A stretch of DNA of 64,000 bases. Origin: Polynucleobacter sp. (GTDB taxonomy: Bacteria > Pseudomonadota > Gammaproteobacteria > Burkholderiales > Burkholderiaceae). The notes beneath the pieces were generated by a model. It searched no databases. It was not told the DNA's origin and was given only the letters and a program-made list of their open reading frames with translations. Positions 53,839 to 63,322 of this stretch are shown here, in pieces. Within the stretch, counting starts at the first letter, position 1; each line of letters opens with the position of its first letter. Location of the stretch: contig JAHEBW010000001.1 in the NCBI GenBank assembly GCA_024642065.1, positions 1 to 64,000 of the forward strand. The letters are read 5' to 3'. The position numbers were made by a program, and so were the translations under genes.

Positions 53839-55266
53839 ATGTCACTATCTGATCAAGATCTGATTAAAGAGTTGCAACAACTGATTGGCGCAGAACATGT
53901 GATCACTGCGCCTGCAGATTTAGAGCCTTACTTACTAGATTGGCGTAAACGCTATCGCGGACAAGCCATTGCGGCATTGAGACCTAGCAATACGCAAGAA
54001 GTATCAGCCATTGTGAAATTATGCGTTGCCAATCACATCGCTATTGTTCCGCAAGGTGGCAATACGGGGATGTGTGGTGGTGCGACACCTAACTCGAGCG
54101 GTCGGCAAGTGGTGATTTCTTTACAGCGCTTGAATCAAGTACGCGCTATTGATACTTCCAACCAAACCATTACTGTTGAAGCTGGCGTAATTTTGCAAAC
54201 CTTGCAAGAAGCTGCAGCTGCAGCTGATTGTTACTTCCCTTTAAGCTTAGGCGCTGAAGGTAGCTGCATGATTGGCGGCAATTTATCGACCAATGCAGGC
54301 GGCACTTCTGTTTTGCGTTACGGCAATGCGCGTGAACTATGTTTGGGTTTAGAAGTTGTATTACCTAATGGCGAGATTCTGAATAGCTTGCGTGGCTTGC
54401 GTAAAGACAATACCGGTTACGACTTAAGAGACTTGTTCATCGGCGCAGAAGGCAGCTTAGGCATCATCACTGCTGCTGTTATGAAGTTATTCCCAATCCC
54501 TGTTGCGCAGTGGACTGCCTTGGTAGCCACTCCTAGCGCTGAAGGTGCCGTGGAATTGTTGAATCGCTTCCAAGCAGGGGCTTCTGCTCAATTAACTGGT
54601 TTTGAAATGATGTCAGACGAAAGTTTGGCTTTATTGAAACATTACTACCCTGCTCTTGCGAGCCCACTAGCTGGCAACAATCCTTATGAGGTTTTGGTAG
54701 AAATATCAGATTACGAAAGTTCTGAACATGCCATGCAGTTGATGGAATCAATTTTGGAAGGCGCCCTGGAATCTGGCTGCGCATCCGATGCGGTGATTGC
54801 CAGCAACTTAGCGCAAGCCAGAAAATTTTGGGATATGCGTGAGCATGTACCTTTGGCGCAAGCTGATGATGGCCCGAATATCAAACACGATGTGTCACTA
54901 CCTATCTCAGCAATCCCTCAGTTTGTAGATACATGCAATGCCATGCTTCGCAGCAAGCACCCTAACATCCGCATCATCAACTACGGACACTTAGGCGATG
55001 GCAATTTGCACTACAACGTCGCAGGCCCAAGCTCAGCTGAGACAGAGCATTTTTTTACCACCTACAGCAAAGAGATTCAGGCTTTGGTTTATGCAGAAGT
55101 TGAAAAACTCAATGGCTCGATTTCTGCCGAGCATGGTGTGGGTCAACAAAAAGTGGACTACATTGAAGGACATCGAGGCGAAGTTGCTTTTAACTTGATG
55201 CAATCGATTAAGAAAGCCTTAGATCCTTATAACCTGATGAACCCAGGCAAAGTGATTAAGCTTTGA
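53839..55266 (+). CDS. FAD-binding 2-hydroxyacid oxidoreductase (GlcD / D-2-hydroxyglutarate dehydrogenase type)
   Basis: 475 residues. FAD-PCMH domain with VPQGGNTGMCGGATP and GGNLSTNAGGTSVLRYGNARELCLGLEVVLPNG; C-terminal FAD-oxidase domain with NYGHLGDGNLHYNV and the HGVGQQK loop. The NYGHLGDGNLHYN signature occurs in GlcD, D-lactate and D-2-hydroxyglutarate dehydrogenases. The absence of glcE/glcF neighbours favours a D-2-hydroxyglutarate or D-lactate enzyme. GAGGA (AGGAAG) precedes the ATG. A terminator follows. Confidence 0.9.
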   Translation: MSLSDQDLIKELQQLIGAEHVITAPADLEPYLLDWRKRYRGQAIAALRPSNTQEVSAIVKLCVANHIAIVPQGGNTGMCGGATPNSSGRQVVISLQRLNQVRAIDTSNQTITVEAGVILQTLQEAAAAADCYFPLSLGAEGSCMIGGNLSTNAGGTSVLRYGNARELCLGLEVVLPNGEILNSLRGLRKDNTGYDLRDLFIGAEGSLGIITAAVMKLFPIPVAQWTALVATPSAEGAVELLNRFQAGASAQLTGFEMMSDESLALLKHYYPALASPLAGNNPYEVLVEISDYESSEHAMQLMESILEGALESGCASDAVIASNLAQARKFWDMREHVPLAQADDGPNIKHDVSLPISAIPQFVDTCNAMLRSKHPNIRIINYGHLGDGNLHYNVAGPSSAETEHFFTTYSKEIQALVYAEVEKLNGSISAEHGVGQQKVDYIEGHRGEVAFNLMQSIKKALDPYNLMNPGKVIKL

Positions 55267-55292
55267 AATAACAGGGTTAGTAAACCAGAAAA

Positions 55293-55325
55293 GAAAAACG
55301 CCACAACAGTGGCGTTTTTTGTTTT
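55293..55325 (+). terminator. Rho-independent terminator after the FAD oxidoreductase
   Basis: AAAACGCCAC-AACA-GTGGCGTTTT followed by TTGTTTT. Bidirectional in principle, since the winged-helix gene ends convergently at 55339. Confidence 0.93.
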
Positions 55326-55338
55326 GTGCTTACTTGAA

Positions 55339-55689
55339 TTATTTATTGGTTGCCTGAATCATGCAGTTTGAGATGTGTGCGAAATATTTCAAGGCTGCTT
55401 CAGTAGGCTCGATGTATTTTTTACGGCCATCTGTTTCAATCACGTAAGTCACCATATCTTTGTCACGCAACTGCTTTAAGCGTGCATGCAAAGTTGCTGG
55501 TGAACCAATCTCACGTTTAGCAATAGCATCGCTGACCAAAAGTCTTTCGCCCTGCTTCCATTTAGATGCCACTTCGTTGAGAAGTTCATTTTCAGTTGCA
55601 TCCAGTTTTGGAAAGCTTGGGAGATCTTCAACAGAACGTACCAAATTGAGAAATCGGAAGTAAATCTCTTGAAGTTCTTTGTTTTTCAT
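55339..55689 (-). CDS. Winged-helix DNA-binding protein (MarR/ArsR-like)
   Basis: 116 residues. The central part is a winged helix: ENELLNEVASKWKQGERLLVSDAIAKREIGSPATLHARLKQLRDKDMVTYVIETDGRKKYIEPTEAALKYF, with recognition helix around SPATLHARLKQL and wing TDGRKKYIEP. No ligand-binding domain. Likely a small dimeric repressor. It has its own promoter with the palindrome TGTATACA between -10 and the start. Divergent from icd across 387 bp, so icd is a possible target. Confidence 0.75.
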   Translation of the reverse strand: MKNKELQEIYFRFLNLVRSVEDLPSFPKLDATENELLNEVASKWKQGERLLVSDAIAKREIGSPATLHARLKQLRDKDMVTYVIETDGRKKYIEPTEAALKYFAHISNCMIQATNK

Positions 55690-55735
55690 GGGTTTGATGT
55701 TGTGTCTTCTCAGTAAGTTTTAATTATGTATACAA

Positions 55736-55764
55736 ATTATATGTTAAATCGACATAAATGCTAA
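55736..55764 (-). promoter_or_regulatory. Promoter of the winged-helix regulator
   Basis: Minus strand -35 TTAGCA (55764-55759), 17-bp spacer, perfect -10 TATAAT (55741-55736). The palindrome TGTATACA follows at once, where an autorepressor could bind. Confidence 0.65.
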
Positions 55765-55873
55765 AACCCATAAAAACCCTAATGTAGGTTTTTACATAAA
55801 AATCAATTACTTATAAAAACTTTAAGCGTTTTTTATTTGAAAATTTATAAGAATTAACCGTTTTTACCCATTA

Positions 55874-55889
55874 TTAGCTCTATAGCTAA
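55874..55889. repeat. Inverted repeat TTAGCT-CTAT-AGCTAA before icd
   Basis: 6-bp arms identical to those of the palindrome before sucA (30332-30346), at a similar distance (188 bases) from the start codon of a TCA-cycle gene. Confidence 0.65.
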
Positions 55890-56076
55890 GAATATTGACG
55901 AGGGTTTCAGGCGATATTCAAGGGTTATTCCTAGTCATGAAATGGGCAAAATACTTGATTAGACTCATATCTAGGGAAAATAGGTAAGGATAGTAAAAGA
56001 CTGATGCCTTAAAATCCCAAGTCTAGTTAGAAATTAACTATTGAGACAGACAAATCTATAAGAAGAGGAAATATCA

Positions 56077-58305
56077 ATGGCTTCAAAGAAATCAAAGATT
56101 GTGTACACGCTAACAGATGAAGCACCATTTTTAGCAACGGCATCTTTTTTACCAATTATTCGCACTTTCGCAGCACCAGCTGACATTGAAGTAGTTGAGA
56201 GTGATATTTCCGTAGCAGCTCGAATCATTGCTGCTTTCCCAGAGAAGTTAAAAGAAGATCAAAAAGTTGCTGATAACTTGGCTGAACTTGGCAAGATGAC
56301 TTTGTTGCCAGACACCAACATCATCAAGTTACCAAACATCAGTGCTGCTGTTGGTCAATTAAAGACAGCGATTAAAGAATTGCAAAGCCAGGGTTACGAT
56401 ATCCCTGACTATCCAGAAGATCCTCAAACAGATGCAGACAAAGAAATTCGTCAACGCTATTCAAAGTGTTTAGGTAGTGCTGTGAACCCAGTATTGCGTG
56501 AAGGTAACTCAGATCGTCGCGCTCCTGCTGCAGTGAAGCGTTACGCTCGCAAGAACCCACATTCGATGGGCAAATGGAGCCAGGCTTCACGTACACACGT
56601 GTCACATATGCACGGTGGTGATTTCTACTCTAGCGAGAAATCAATGGTGATCCCTAAGGCATGTAATGTACGCATGGACTTAGTAACTAAGACAGGCAAA
56701 ACAATTGTTCTAAAAGAGAAGATTTCTCTTTTAGCCGGTGAAATTATCGATAGCATGTACATGAGCAAAAAAGCTTTGTGCAAGTTCTATGAAGATGAAA
56801 TCCAAGACGCTTACGAAACACGCGTGATGTTCTCTCTTCACGTTAAAGCAACGATGATGAAAGTGTCACATCCAATCGTGTTCGGTCACGCTGTGAAGAT
56901 TTTCTACAAAACAGCTTTTGACAAGCATGGTGCGTTGTTCAAAGAATTAGGCGTTAATGCTAATAACGGTTTAAGCAGTGTTTACGAAAAAATCGCTACA
57001 TTGCCAAGTTCTAAGCGTGAAGAGATCATCAATGATTTGCACGCATGTCATGAGCACCGCCCAGAATTAGCAATGGTGGACTCTGCTAAAGGTATTACTA
57101 ACCTTCACTCACCTAACGACGTGATTGTTGATGCGTCTATGCCAGCTATGATCAGAATCGGCGGCAAGATGTGGGGTGCCGATGGTCGTCCAAAAGATAC
57201 AAAAGCAGTGATGCCAGAAAGTACTTTTGCACGTATCTATCAAGAGATGATTAACTTCTGCAAAACACACGGTAACTTTGACCCAGTCACAATGGGTAGC
57301 GTACCAAACGTGGGCTTGATGGCTCAACAAGCAGAAGAATATGGTTCACATGACAAGACATTTGAAATTGCTGAAGCAGGTGTTGCTCGTATCGTGACAC
57401 ATGACGGCGAAGTGTTGCTTGAGCAGAATGTTGAAGAAGGCGATATCTGGCGTATGTGTCAGTGTAAAGATGCCCCGATTCAAGACTGGGTCAAATTAGC
57501 AGTAACACGTGCACGTCAATCGAATACTCCAGCAGTTTTCTGGTTAGATGAGTACCGTCCACATGAGAACGAGTTGATCAAGAAAGTAAAAACATACTTG
57601 AAAGATCACGATACAACAGGTTTGAATATTCAGATCATGTCTCAAACACGTGCGATGCGTTACACACTAGAACGCATTATTCGTGGCAAAGATACTATTT
57701 CTGTAACAGGTAACATTTTGCGTGACTACCTCACAGACTTGTTCCCAATTCTTGAACTAGGTACTAGCGCCAAGATGCTTTCAATCGTTCCATTGATGAA
57801 CGGTGGCGGCTTATTTGAAACTGGCGCAGGTGGTTCAGCTCCGAAACACGTTAAGCAATTAGTTGAAGAGAATCATTTACGTTGGGACTCTTTAGGTGAG
57901 TTCTTAGCTTTGGCTGTTTCAATTGAAGAAGTTGGTATCAAAAACAACAATAGCAAAGCTAAATTGTTGGCGAAGACTTTGGATGAAGCAACAGGCCAAT
58001 TACTTGAAAACAGAAAGTCTCCTTCATCACGCGCTGGTGAACTTGATAACCGTGGCAGCCAGTTCTACTTGGCTATGTACTGGGCTCAAGCATTGGCAGC
58101 TCAAACAGAAGACAAAGATCTACAAGCTCACTTCGCACCTTTAGCTAAGAAATTAGCGGAGAACGAAGAGAAGATTGTTGGCGAATTGAACTCTGTTCAA
58201 GGCAAGCCTGTTGATATCGGTGGTTACTACAAACCGGATGCTAAGAAATTGGAAGCAGTGATGCGCCCTAGCCCAACACTGAATGCCATTTTTAGCGGCA
58301 AGTAA
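56077..58305 (+). CDS. icd: NADP-dependent isocitrate dehydrogenase, monomeric type
   Basis: 742 residues, the size of the monomeric IDH family (about 740), not the 416-residue dimeric form. Oxidative decarboxylation of isocitrate to 2-oxoglutarate with NADP+. Signatures: [78 protein letters not shown], and [22 protein letters not shown] with the GAGGSAPKH loop. Product feeds sucA-odhB-lpdA elsewhere in the window. Ends before a strong terminator. Confidence 0.96.
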   Translation: MASKKSKIVYTLTDEAPFLATASFLPIIRTFAAPADIEVVESDISVAARIIAAFPEKLKEDQKVADNLAELGKMTLLPDTNIIKLPNISAAVGQLKTAIKELQSQGYDIPDYPEDPQTDADKEIRQRYSKCLGSAVNPVLREGNSDRRAPAAVKRYARKNPHSMGKWSQASRTHVSHMHGGDFYSSEKSMVIPKACNVRMDLVTKTGKTIVLKEKISLLAGEIIDSMYMSKKALCKFYEDEIQDAYETRVMFSLHVKATMMKVSHPIVFGHAVKIFYKTAFDKHGALFKELGVNANNGLSSVYEKIATLPSSKREEIINDLHACHEHRPELAMVDSAKGITNLHSPNDVIVDASMPAMIRIGGKMWGADGRPKDTKAVMPESTFARIYQEMINFCKTHGNFDPVTMGSVPNVGLMAQQAEEYGSHDKTFEIAEAGVARIVTHDGEVLLEQNVEEGDIWRMCQCKDAPIQDWVKLAVTRARQSNTPAVFWLDEYRPHENELIKKVKTYLKDHDTTGLNIQIMSQTRAMRYTLERIIRGKDTISVTGNILRDYLTDLFPILELGTSAKMLSIVPLMNGGGLFETGAGGSAPKHVKQLVEENHLRWDSLGEFLALAVSIEEVGIKNNNSKAKLLAKTLDEATGQLLENRKSPSSRAGELDNRGSQFYLAMYWAQALAAQTEDKDLQAHFAPLAKKLAENEEKIVGELNSVQGKPVDIGGYYKPDAKKLEAVMRPSPTLNAIFSGK

Positions 58306-58356
58306 TTAGTTTTAAGCTTTAGTTTTAGTTTTAGACTTAAATTTAAGTTTCAAAGC

Positions 58357-58393
58357 AAAAGCCGGAAGTCTCTTGGAGACTTCCGGCTTTTTT
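58357..58393 (+). terminator. Rho-independent terminator after icd
   Basis: GCCGGAAGTCTC-TTGG-(G)AGACTTCCGGC: a stem of about 11 bp with flanking A4 and T6. An adjacent perfect palindrome ACTTAAATTTAAGT lies at 58335-58348, inside a TTTAG-repeat stretch. Confidence 0.95.
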
Positions 58394-58417
58394 AATGGAA
58401 GCTAGATTAGGTATTTT

Positions 58418-59071
58418 TTACTGCACAGGAATAAAGACCTCATTGCGTCTCCACCAAGGTAAAGTCCAAGGTGGGTTATAGCGAGCTAATTGAGGATCAC
58501 CAATGGCCATCAGTTGTTCTTGCTTCATCCAAGTCTGTAGCTCTGCAGTTCTGTCTGCTAGCTTTTCTTCATCAACCCAGCCAGAGAATCTGATCACAGC
58601 TACTTTTTTGTTTTTAATTTCTTTAATCTGAACTTGTGGATTATTAGGTTTAGGCAAGTTATCCATACGATAACTTTTGGGCATCACAAAATACAGTGTC
58701 CATTGTTGTTGCTCTGATGCGCCCTTCTTCTCAACTACAACAGGTGCTGTCATCGCAATTTTGCTCGATTGAGCTTCTATGACAACTGGAGCAGTCATGG
58801 CAATTTTTTCTGATTGATTAGAGGCTGCTTGGCTGACTTGATTATTGCCAAAAATATAATCGGCCACCAATCTAAAACCTTTATTAGAAGCCTCACTCAG
58901 AGAACCTTGAACCGTCACCTCAGCAATCAACTGAGACTCGTACTGTCGCAACTCAAAAGGCTCTGATTGTTTTAAGACTTGATAGGATGGTTCTTCGATA
59001 GCCATAACAATGGGTGCCTTTAAGCTAAGTAATAAGGGGCAGATCAGTAGAAAGTATGTTTTTAATTTCAT
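58418..59071 (-). CDS. SOUL-family haem-binding protein, exported
   Basis: 217 residues. Sec signal peptide KTYFLLICPLLLSLKAPIVMA, then the SOUL domain: EEPSYQVLKQSEPFELRQYESQLIAEVTV, GFRLVADYIFGNN, and the family box EKIAMTAPV. That box occurs twice here (SEKIAMTAPVVIE and SSKIAMTAPVVVE), an internal duplication of about 13 residues. C-terminal W/P-rich end TLPWWRRNEVFIP. SOUL/HBP proteins bind haem or porphyrin; periplasmic role unknown. Ends 6 bases before the next small secreted gene's stop side, same strand. Confidence 0.9.
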   Translation of the reverse strand: MKLKTYFLLICPLLLSLKAPIVMAIEEPSYQVLKQSEPFELRQYESQLIAEVTVQGSLSEASNKGFRLVADYIFGNNQVSQAASNQSEKIAMTAPVVIEAQSSKIAMTAPVVVEKKGASEQQQWTLYFVMPKSYRMDNLPKPNNPQVQIKEIKNKKVAVIRFSGWVDEEKLADRTAELQTWMKQEQLMAIGDPQLARYNPPWTLPWWRRNEVFIPVQ

Positions 59072-59077
59072 GATGGA

Positions 59078-59503
59078 TTACTTTTTAGTCGTTTCATTAA
59101 TAATGAAAGTGCTGACTTTTTCACCTTCTCTGTAATAAAGCACATGAACGTCAATCCTGTTGGCTTTGGATAGTTTCTCCAAGGCATCCATTCTTCTCAC
59201 AAAGAGAATAGCGGTTTGCTCAGGATAGTTATTAAATTGTTCAGCATAGACTTCTACGGATTCACCGTTAATTTTGATACCGCTGATATCTCGCTTAAAT
59301 ACTTTGTCTTTTTGAACAAATATCAGTCTTTGCATGTATTTATCCAAAATAAGCTTATGGCCTTGGGCATTCATTTTGTAGTAGTAAGTCTTAAATTCAC
59401 CAGGCTTACCATCGGCAATTTTTTCCTCTTCCCATTTAGCTAATAATGGCGAGCTGAGTGTGAATAGCAGAATGAATGGCAATAGTTTTTTTAGATGCAA
59501 CAC
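59078..59503 (-). CDS. Secreted hypothetical protein, 141 aa
   Basis: Sec signal peptide LHLKKLLPFILLFTLSSPLLA, then a soluble beta-rich part with VFKRDISGIKINGESVEVY and a conserved-looking VHVLYYREGEKVSTFI. I do not recognise the family. It precedes the SOUL gene by 6 bases on the same strand, so the two are likely a unit. No lipobox or Cys in the mature part. Confidence 0.7.
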   Translation of the reverse strand: MLHLKKLLPFILLFTLSSPLLAKWEEEKIADGKPGEFKTYYYKMNAQGHKLILDKYMQRLIFVQKDKVFKRDISGIKINGESVEVYAEQFNNYPEQTAILFVRRMDALEKLSKANRIDVHVLYYREGEKVSTFIINETTKK

Positions 59504-59555
59504 AAAAGACCTTTGTTATAAATTTCTTAATACCTCAAGATTAAACCAAGATGTA

Positions 59556-59582
59556 AAAAGCCACCTAGTGTCAGGTGGCTTT
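59556..59582 (-). terminator. Terminator of the DUF1488-like gene
   Basis: Minus strand: AAAGCCACCT-GACACT-AGGTGGCTTT then TTACATC. It closes the unit that begins at 59883. Confidence 0.85.
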
Positions 59583-59619
59583 GAATGATTCTTTGGTTTT
59601 AAAGAGTCGATTGATGGAG

Positions 59620-59883
59620 TTAAAGATTAACATCACTGGTATAGATACTCACAAGACCACTTGTACCAAGACCTCTCAAAATCTTAGCCTCAGCAATCGA
59701 TAAGAGTTTTAGCTTATGGACTTCAAACTGCTCTAGGGCGTCCTTTTGCAAGCTATCAGACTCAATGTCTTCGATGGCTTCATAGGTGAAGTGGCAATTA
59801 ACCTCTTTACCATCAACATGAGCAAGATAAAGAACGCCGTCGTCGTCGGCTTTTTGGGCGGGACCAATAAATTGAATTTTCAT
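59620..59883 (-). CDS. DUF1488 family small protein
   Basis: 87 residues. It reads MKIQFIGPAQKADDDGVLYLAHVDGKEVNCHFTYEAIEDI, then a helical part and AEAKILRGL. The pattern (predicted beta hairpin with a DG-x-V-x-C strand and a following EAL/EAI helix) fits DUF1488, whose function is unknown. No signal peptide; cytoplasmic. Own terminator. Confidence 0.75.
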   Translation of the reverse strand: MKIQFIGPAQKADDDGVLYLAHVDGKEVNCHFTYEAIEDIESDSLQKDALEQFEVHKLKLLSIAEAKILRGLGTSGLVSIYTSDVNL

Positions 59884-59965
59884 ATTTTGATCATACTCTT
59901 TAAAAGAGCACGCTCATTAAATAACCAAGGTGATTATTGTTTTATATCAAGATCTATAGAAAGTC

Positions 59966-60517
59966 TTAGTGTTTGTGTGTCGAGTGATCGTCTTTTTTAT
60001 TTTTAGCATTACCTGATTCAGGCGAAACCTCTACGGCAACACCATGATGATCAACTCTTGGCTGATGACTGAAGTAAATACCTGCGTAGATAGATGCTCC
60101 CGTGATCAGGATTGAGCTTAATACACCATAAATGACTATTTTCTTGAGGCTGCCTGCACTCTTTAATACGGCTTTACCCTCCATCAAATAGATGGCAATC
60201 AAGCTCATAACAAAGCCAACGGGCACAACCCAAGAACTTCGCTCTGGAGAATCTGGGAAATGTTGCAAACCACCTGTAAAGAAACCCAAACCAATCGAGG
60301 CAACAACACCGATGGCGAGGAGATTAGCCCAAGAATGCTCTTTATCTGGATGCGCTACTTTTTCTAAGACGCCACCTAATAAGTAAATAGCAATGCCAAT
60401 AGCTGCAGTGATAAGAGAGCGTTGCTCACTAAAGGCTCCGTGAGTCACGGCGCCAGCAGTAAAGCTAATACCTGTGTACTTACAAAGTGAAGAGATATGG
60501 CTAAGAGGAAAGTTCAT
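59966..60517 (-). CDS. Four-TM membrane protein with His-rich C-terminal tail
   Basis: 183 residues. Membrane helices around 35-50 (ITAAIGIAIYLLGGVL), 64-82 (LLAIGVVASIGLGFFTGGL), 96-113 (VPVGFVMSLIAIYLME) and 126-148. The C-terminus after FSHQPRVDHHGVAVEV is charged and ends DDHSTHKH, a His/Asp-rich tail. The conserved-looking segment TAGAVTHGAFSEQRS near the N-terminus precedes TM1. I do not recognise the family; the tail suggests metal contact. Stands alone. Confidence 0.75.
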   Translation of the reverse strand: MNFPLSHISSLCKYTGISFTAGAVTHGAFSEQRSLITAAIGIAIYLLGGVLEKVAHPDKEHSWANLLAIGVVASIGLGFFTGGLQHFPDSPERSSWVVPVGFVMSLIAIYLMEGKAVLKSAGSLKKIVIYGVLSSILITGASIYAGIYFSHQPRVDHHGVAVEVSPESGNAKNKKDDHSTHKH

Positions 60518-60550
60518 ACATGCATTAAAGCATCTATAAACTTTTTGCGT

Positions 60551-60588
60551 AAAAACCCCTAGCGAGCCAATGTTATTGCCTCGCTAGG
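60551..60588 (-). terminator. Long-stem terminator after the old yellow enzyme gene
   Basis: Minus strand CCTAGCGAG-G-CAAT-AAC-ATTG-G-CTCGCTAGG, a near-continuous 14-bp stem, then GGTTTTTACG. It begins 6 bases after the gene's stop. Confidence 0.93.
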
Positions 60589-60594
60589 CTCGGA

Positions 60595-61686
60595 TTAAGC
60601 CATCGCTGGATAGTCTGTGTAGCCTTCTGGACCTGGAGCGTAGAAAGTATTGGGATCAGCTTCAGCCAATGGCGCATTGGCCTTGAGCCTTTGAACCAAA
60701 TCAGGGTTGGAGATGAAAAGACGTCCAAATGCAATTGCATCAGCTGCACCACTTTCAACTGCATCGATAGCCATTTGGCGATCGTAGCCGTTATTAGCAA
60801 TGTAAGTACCCTTGAATGCTTTTCTGGCCCACTGATAATCAAAGCCTGGCACATCACGTGAGCCGCCCGTGGCGCCTTCAATGAAGTGAACAAAGGCAAT
60901 ACCACGCTGATTGAGTGATTCGATCAAATGACCAAATACAGCTTGTGGGTTTGAATCGACGATGTCATTAAATGGCGTTACTGGAGATAAACGGATACCC
61001 ACTCTGCCGGCACCGATCTCTTTCGCAACTGCATCAACGATCTCTAAAGCGAAGCGGCATCGATTATCAACTGAACCACCATAAGTATCAGTACGTTGAT
61101 TAGTGCCGTCTCTTAGAAATTGATCAATCAAGTAGCCGTTGGCACCGTGGATCTCTACACCATCAAAGCCAGCACGAATAGCGTTGGCTGAAGCTTGGCG
61201 GAATTGATCAACTACATCTTTAATTTCTTCAACTGTTAATGCGTGTGGTACTGGAATATCAACTTTACCTTCATGTGTGTAAGCCACAACATTCGGAGCA
61301 ATCGCTGAGGCACCAATTGGATGAGCACCACCCGTTAGGCCTGGGTGCGTAATGCGTCCAACGTGCCAAATCTGAGCAATAATTTTGGAGCCTGCATCAT
61401 GAACAGCTTTAGTAATTGGCTTCCAACCTTCTACTTGTGCATCAGAGTAGATGCCAGGTGTAGCCATGTAACCTTTACCAACTGGGGAAACCTGAGTGCC
61501 TTCACTGATAATCAAGCCAGCATTGCTACGCTGACGATAGTATTCAACGTTCATGGGGCTACCCGGAATATCTCCAGCAGCTTCGTCTGCACGACAGCGC
61601 GTTAATGGCGCCATCACAATACGATTGGCTAATTCGATATCGCCAATGCGAACAGTTTGAAACAATTTTTCTTGACTACTAGACAT
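60595..61686 (-). CDS. nemA: Alkene reductase, old yellow enzyme family (NemA-like)
   Basis: 363 residues. FMN-dependent TIM barrel: N-terminal LFQTVRIGDIELANRIVMAPLTRCRADE, AQIWHVGRITHP, FDGVEIHGANGYLIDQFL with the substrate-binding His/Asn pair HGAN, and the FMN-phosphate-binding AIAFGRLFISNPDL. Reduces activated C=C bonds with NADPH. Physiological substrate unknown; NemA-type enzymes detoxify N-ethylmaleimide and nitro compounds. Followed by a strong terminator and preceded by the PlsC-like gene on the same strand. Confidence 0.92.
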   Translation of the reverse strand: MSSSQEKLFQTVRIGDIELANRIVMAPLTRCRADEAAGDIPGSPMNVEYYRQRSNAGLIISEGTQVSPVGKGYMATPGIYSDAQVEGWKPITKAVHDAGSKIIAQIWHVGRITHPGLTGGAHPIGASAIAPNVVAYTHEGKVDIPVPHALTVEEIKDVVDQFRQASANAIRAGFDGVEIHGANGYLIDQFLRDGTNQRTDTYGGSVDNRCRFALEIVDAVAKEIGAGRVGIRLSPVTPFNDIVDSNPQAVFGHLIESLNQRGIAFVHFIEGATGGSRDVPGFDYQWARKAFKGTYIANNGYDRQMAIDAVESGAADAIAFGRLFISNPDLVQRLKANAPLAEADPNTFYAPGPEGYTDYPAMA

Positions 61687-61714
61687 CTTGAATCCTCTGA
61701 TTAATAAAAACTAA

Positions 61715-62446
61715 TTAATCTTGATTGTAGTCATCAAATAGTTTTGTTGCCAAAATGGCTTGGCGAGAACGCTCAGCAAGATTTTGTCGAGAAGAATGGG
61801 ACTCCAGAGGTGCGAGCAAATGAATATGTGCTTCCAAATGATCAGACTGCATGATCTGCTTAATAGAATCTATTAAGCCCATTTCGCCGATGAAAGCGGC
61901 TCGATTCGAGTAGCGATTGTGCTCTTGATACTGAATAGCAATAGGCAGAATCATTTGATGAGTATGAGCAACTGACTCAAATAAGTTACTTCTAAACTCT
62001 AAGACACTGACCCCATCAGTGGAAGTGCCTTCAGGGAAGATACATATAGCATCTCCAGCACTTAACCTTGATTGCATTAAATGGATCACTCTTTTTAAAT
62101 CAGATATTTTTTCTCTTTTAATAAAAATAGTTCCAATATTTTTGGCAATCCAACCAAATATAGGCCAATTCGCAACATCAGACTTAGCAACAAAAGTCAC
62201 TGGCATCACAGAGTTAATGACATGTATATCTAACCAAGATACATGGTTAGATACCATCAAGAATCCAGTTTTACTATTTAATAAATGGCGATCACCATGA
62301 ACAACTATTTTTATTTTTAATATTTTAAGAAGTCGTTTAGCCCAACACTGAATGAGTACCCGTCTCATTTTCTGGCCAAGAATCCCAAAGAATAGTAATT
62401 GAGACAGAGCGCTCAAGACATGCAGAATGAGTAAAACAGATTTCAT
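61715..62446 (-). CDS. 1-acylglycerol-3-phosphate O-acyltransferase (PlsC-like)
   Basis: 243 residues. One N-terminal membrane helix (about 3-24). Acyltransferase motif I SNHVSWLD has His68 and Asp73; motif III FPEGTS is at 137-142. Converts lysophosphatidate to phosphatidate at the inner membrane, or acylates a related lipid such as ornithine lipid (OlsA type). Divergent from a metallophosphatase-glycosyltransferase pair, which hints at a lipid-envelope locus. Which of the two PlsC-like genes is the housekeeping one cannot be decided. Confidence 0.87.
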   Translation of the reverse strand: MKSVLLILHVLSALSQLLFFGILGQKMRRVLIQCWAKRLLKILKIKIVVHGDRHLLNSKTGFLMVSNHVSWLDIHVINSVMPVTFVAKSDVANWPIFGWIAKNIGTIFIKREKISDLKRVIHLMQSRLSAGDAICIFPEGTSTDGVSVLEFRSNLFESVAHTHQMILPIAIQYQEHNRYSNRAAFIGEMGLIDSIKQIMQSDHLEAHIHLLAPLESHSSRQNLAERSRQAILATKLFDDYNQD

Positions 62447-62533
62447 GAGACAAAGAATCTCATATCAGTATGTCATCAATATGACACAGATCTGACATCT
62501 TAATTTCAAATACATCAGGCCCAATTGGGTCTC

Positions 62534-63322
62534 ATGAATCAATACAGAGCAATATGGATCTCAGACGTCCACCTTGGCACATCAGGCTGCCAAGCAAAGT
62601 ATCTCCTAGATTTTCTTAAACACAATGAGGCCGATAAGTTTTATTTAGTCGGCGACATCATTGATGGCTGGCAATTAAAGAAACGTTGGTATTGGCCACA
62701 ATCACATAATGACGTGATTCAGAAACTACTTCGCAAAGCTCGCAAAGGTTCGGAAGTCATCTTCATACCCGGCAATCACGATGAAATGGCTCGTCAATTT
62801 TTTGGCATGAGTCTGGGCGATATCCGTATAGAAGAAGAAGTGATACACGTAACAGCGGATGGCAAGCGACTCTGGATAACTCACGGAGATTTATTTGATA
62901 GCGTCATGCAATATGCCAAATGGCTGGCTTATGTGGGAGACACCCTTTACACCTTCATCCTGTGGGTGAATGGTTGGTTTAATAAGATACGTGCGCGCAT
63001 GGGACTGAACTATTGGTCTTTATCTCAATATCTAAAGCACTCCGTTAAAAATGCTGTGAACTTTATCGCTGACTTTGAGCTCATTATGGCCAGAGAAGCT
63101 CGAATTAGAGGTTGTGATGGCGTGGTTTGTGGGCACATCCACAAAGCAGAAATCCGCATGATCGATGACATTTTGTACTGCAACGACGGTGACTGGGTAG
63201 AAAGCCTAACAGCTCTTGTTGAGGATATGAATGGCGAACTCAGGATTGTTCATTGGCCAAAAATATTAGAAGAGAAAAAAGTTCAGATAGAACTTAAACA
63301 ACCTGCCGTGGAGATAGCATGA
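62534..63322 (+). CDS. LpxH-like UDP-diacylglucosamine diphosphatase family metallophosphatase
   Basis: 262 residues from ATG 62534; a TTG three codons earlier is possible. Calcineurin-like motifs: AIWISDVHLGTSGCQ, LVGDIIDGWQLKKRWYWP, GNHDE, THGDLFD and GHIHKAEI. Differs from LpxH by the WYWPQSHNDVIQKLLRKARKG segment, typical of a second family often next to a glycosyltransferase. Substrate unproven. The stop overlaps the next ATG (ATGA), so the pair is translationally coupled. Confidence 0.87.
   Translation: MNQYRAIWISDVHLGTSGCQAKYLLDFLKHNEADKFYLVGDIIDGWQLKKRWYWPQSHNDVIQKLLRKARKGSEVIFIPGNHDEMARQFFGMSLGDIRIEEEVIHVTADGKRLWITHGDLFDSVMQYAKWLAYVGDTLYTFILWVNGWFNKIRARMGLNYWSLSQYLKHSVKNAVNFIADFELIMAREARIRGCDGVVCGHIHKAEIRMIDDILYCNDGDWVESLTALVEDMNGELRIVHWPKILEEKKVQIELKQPAVEIA

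Larger units (their letters stand above)
55690..56076. other. 387-bp control region between the winged-helix gene and icd
   Basis: No gene. It holds the minus-strand promoter at 55736-55764, the small palindrome TGTATACA (55727-55734), an AAAAACC(C)TA-ATG-TAGGTTTTT hairpin near 55773-55793, and the dyad TTAGCT-CTAT-AGCTAA at 55874-55889. GAGGAAA lies before the icd ATG. I could not fix an icd promoter; TTTACA/TATAAA near 55791-55817 has a short 15-bp spacer. Confidence 0.65.
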
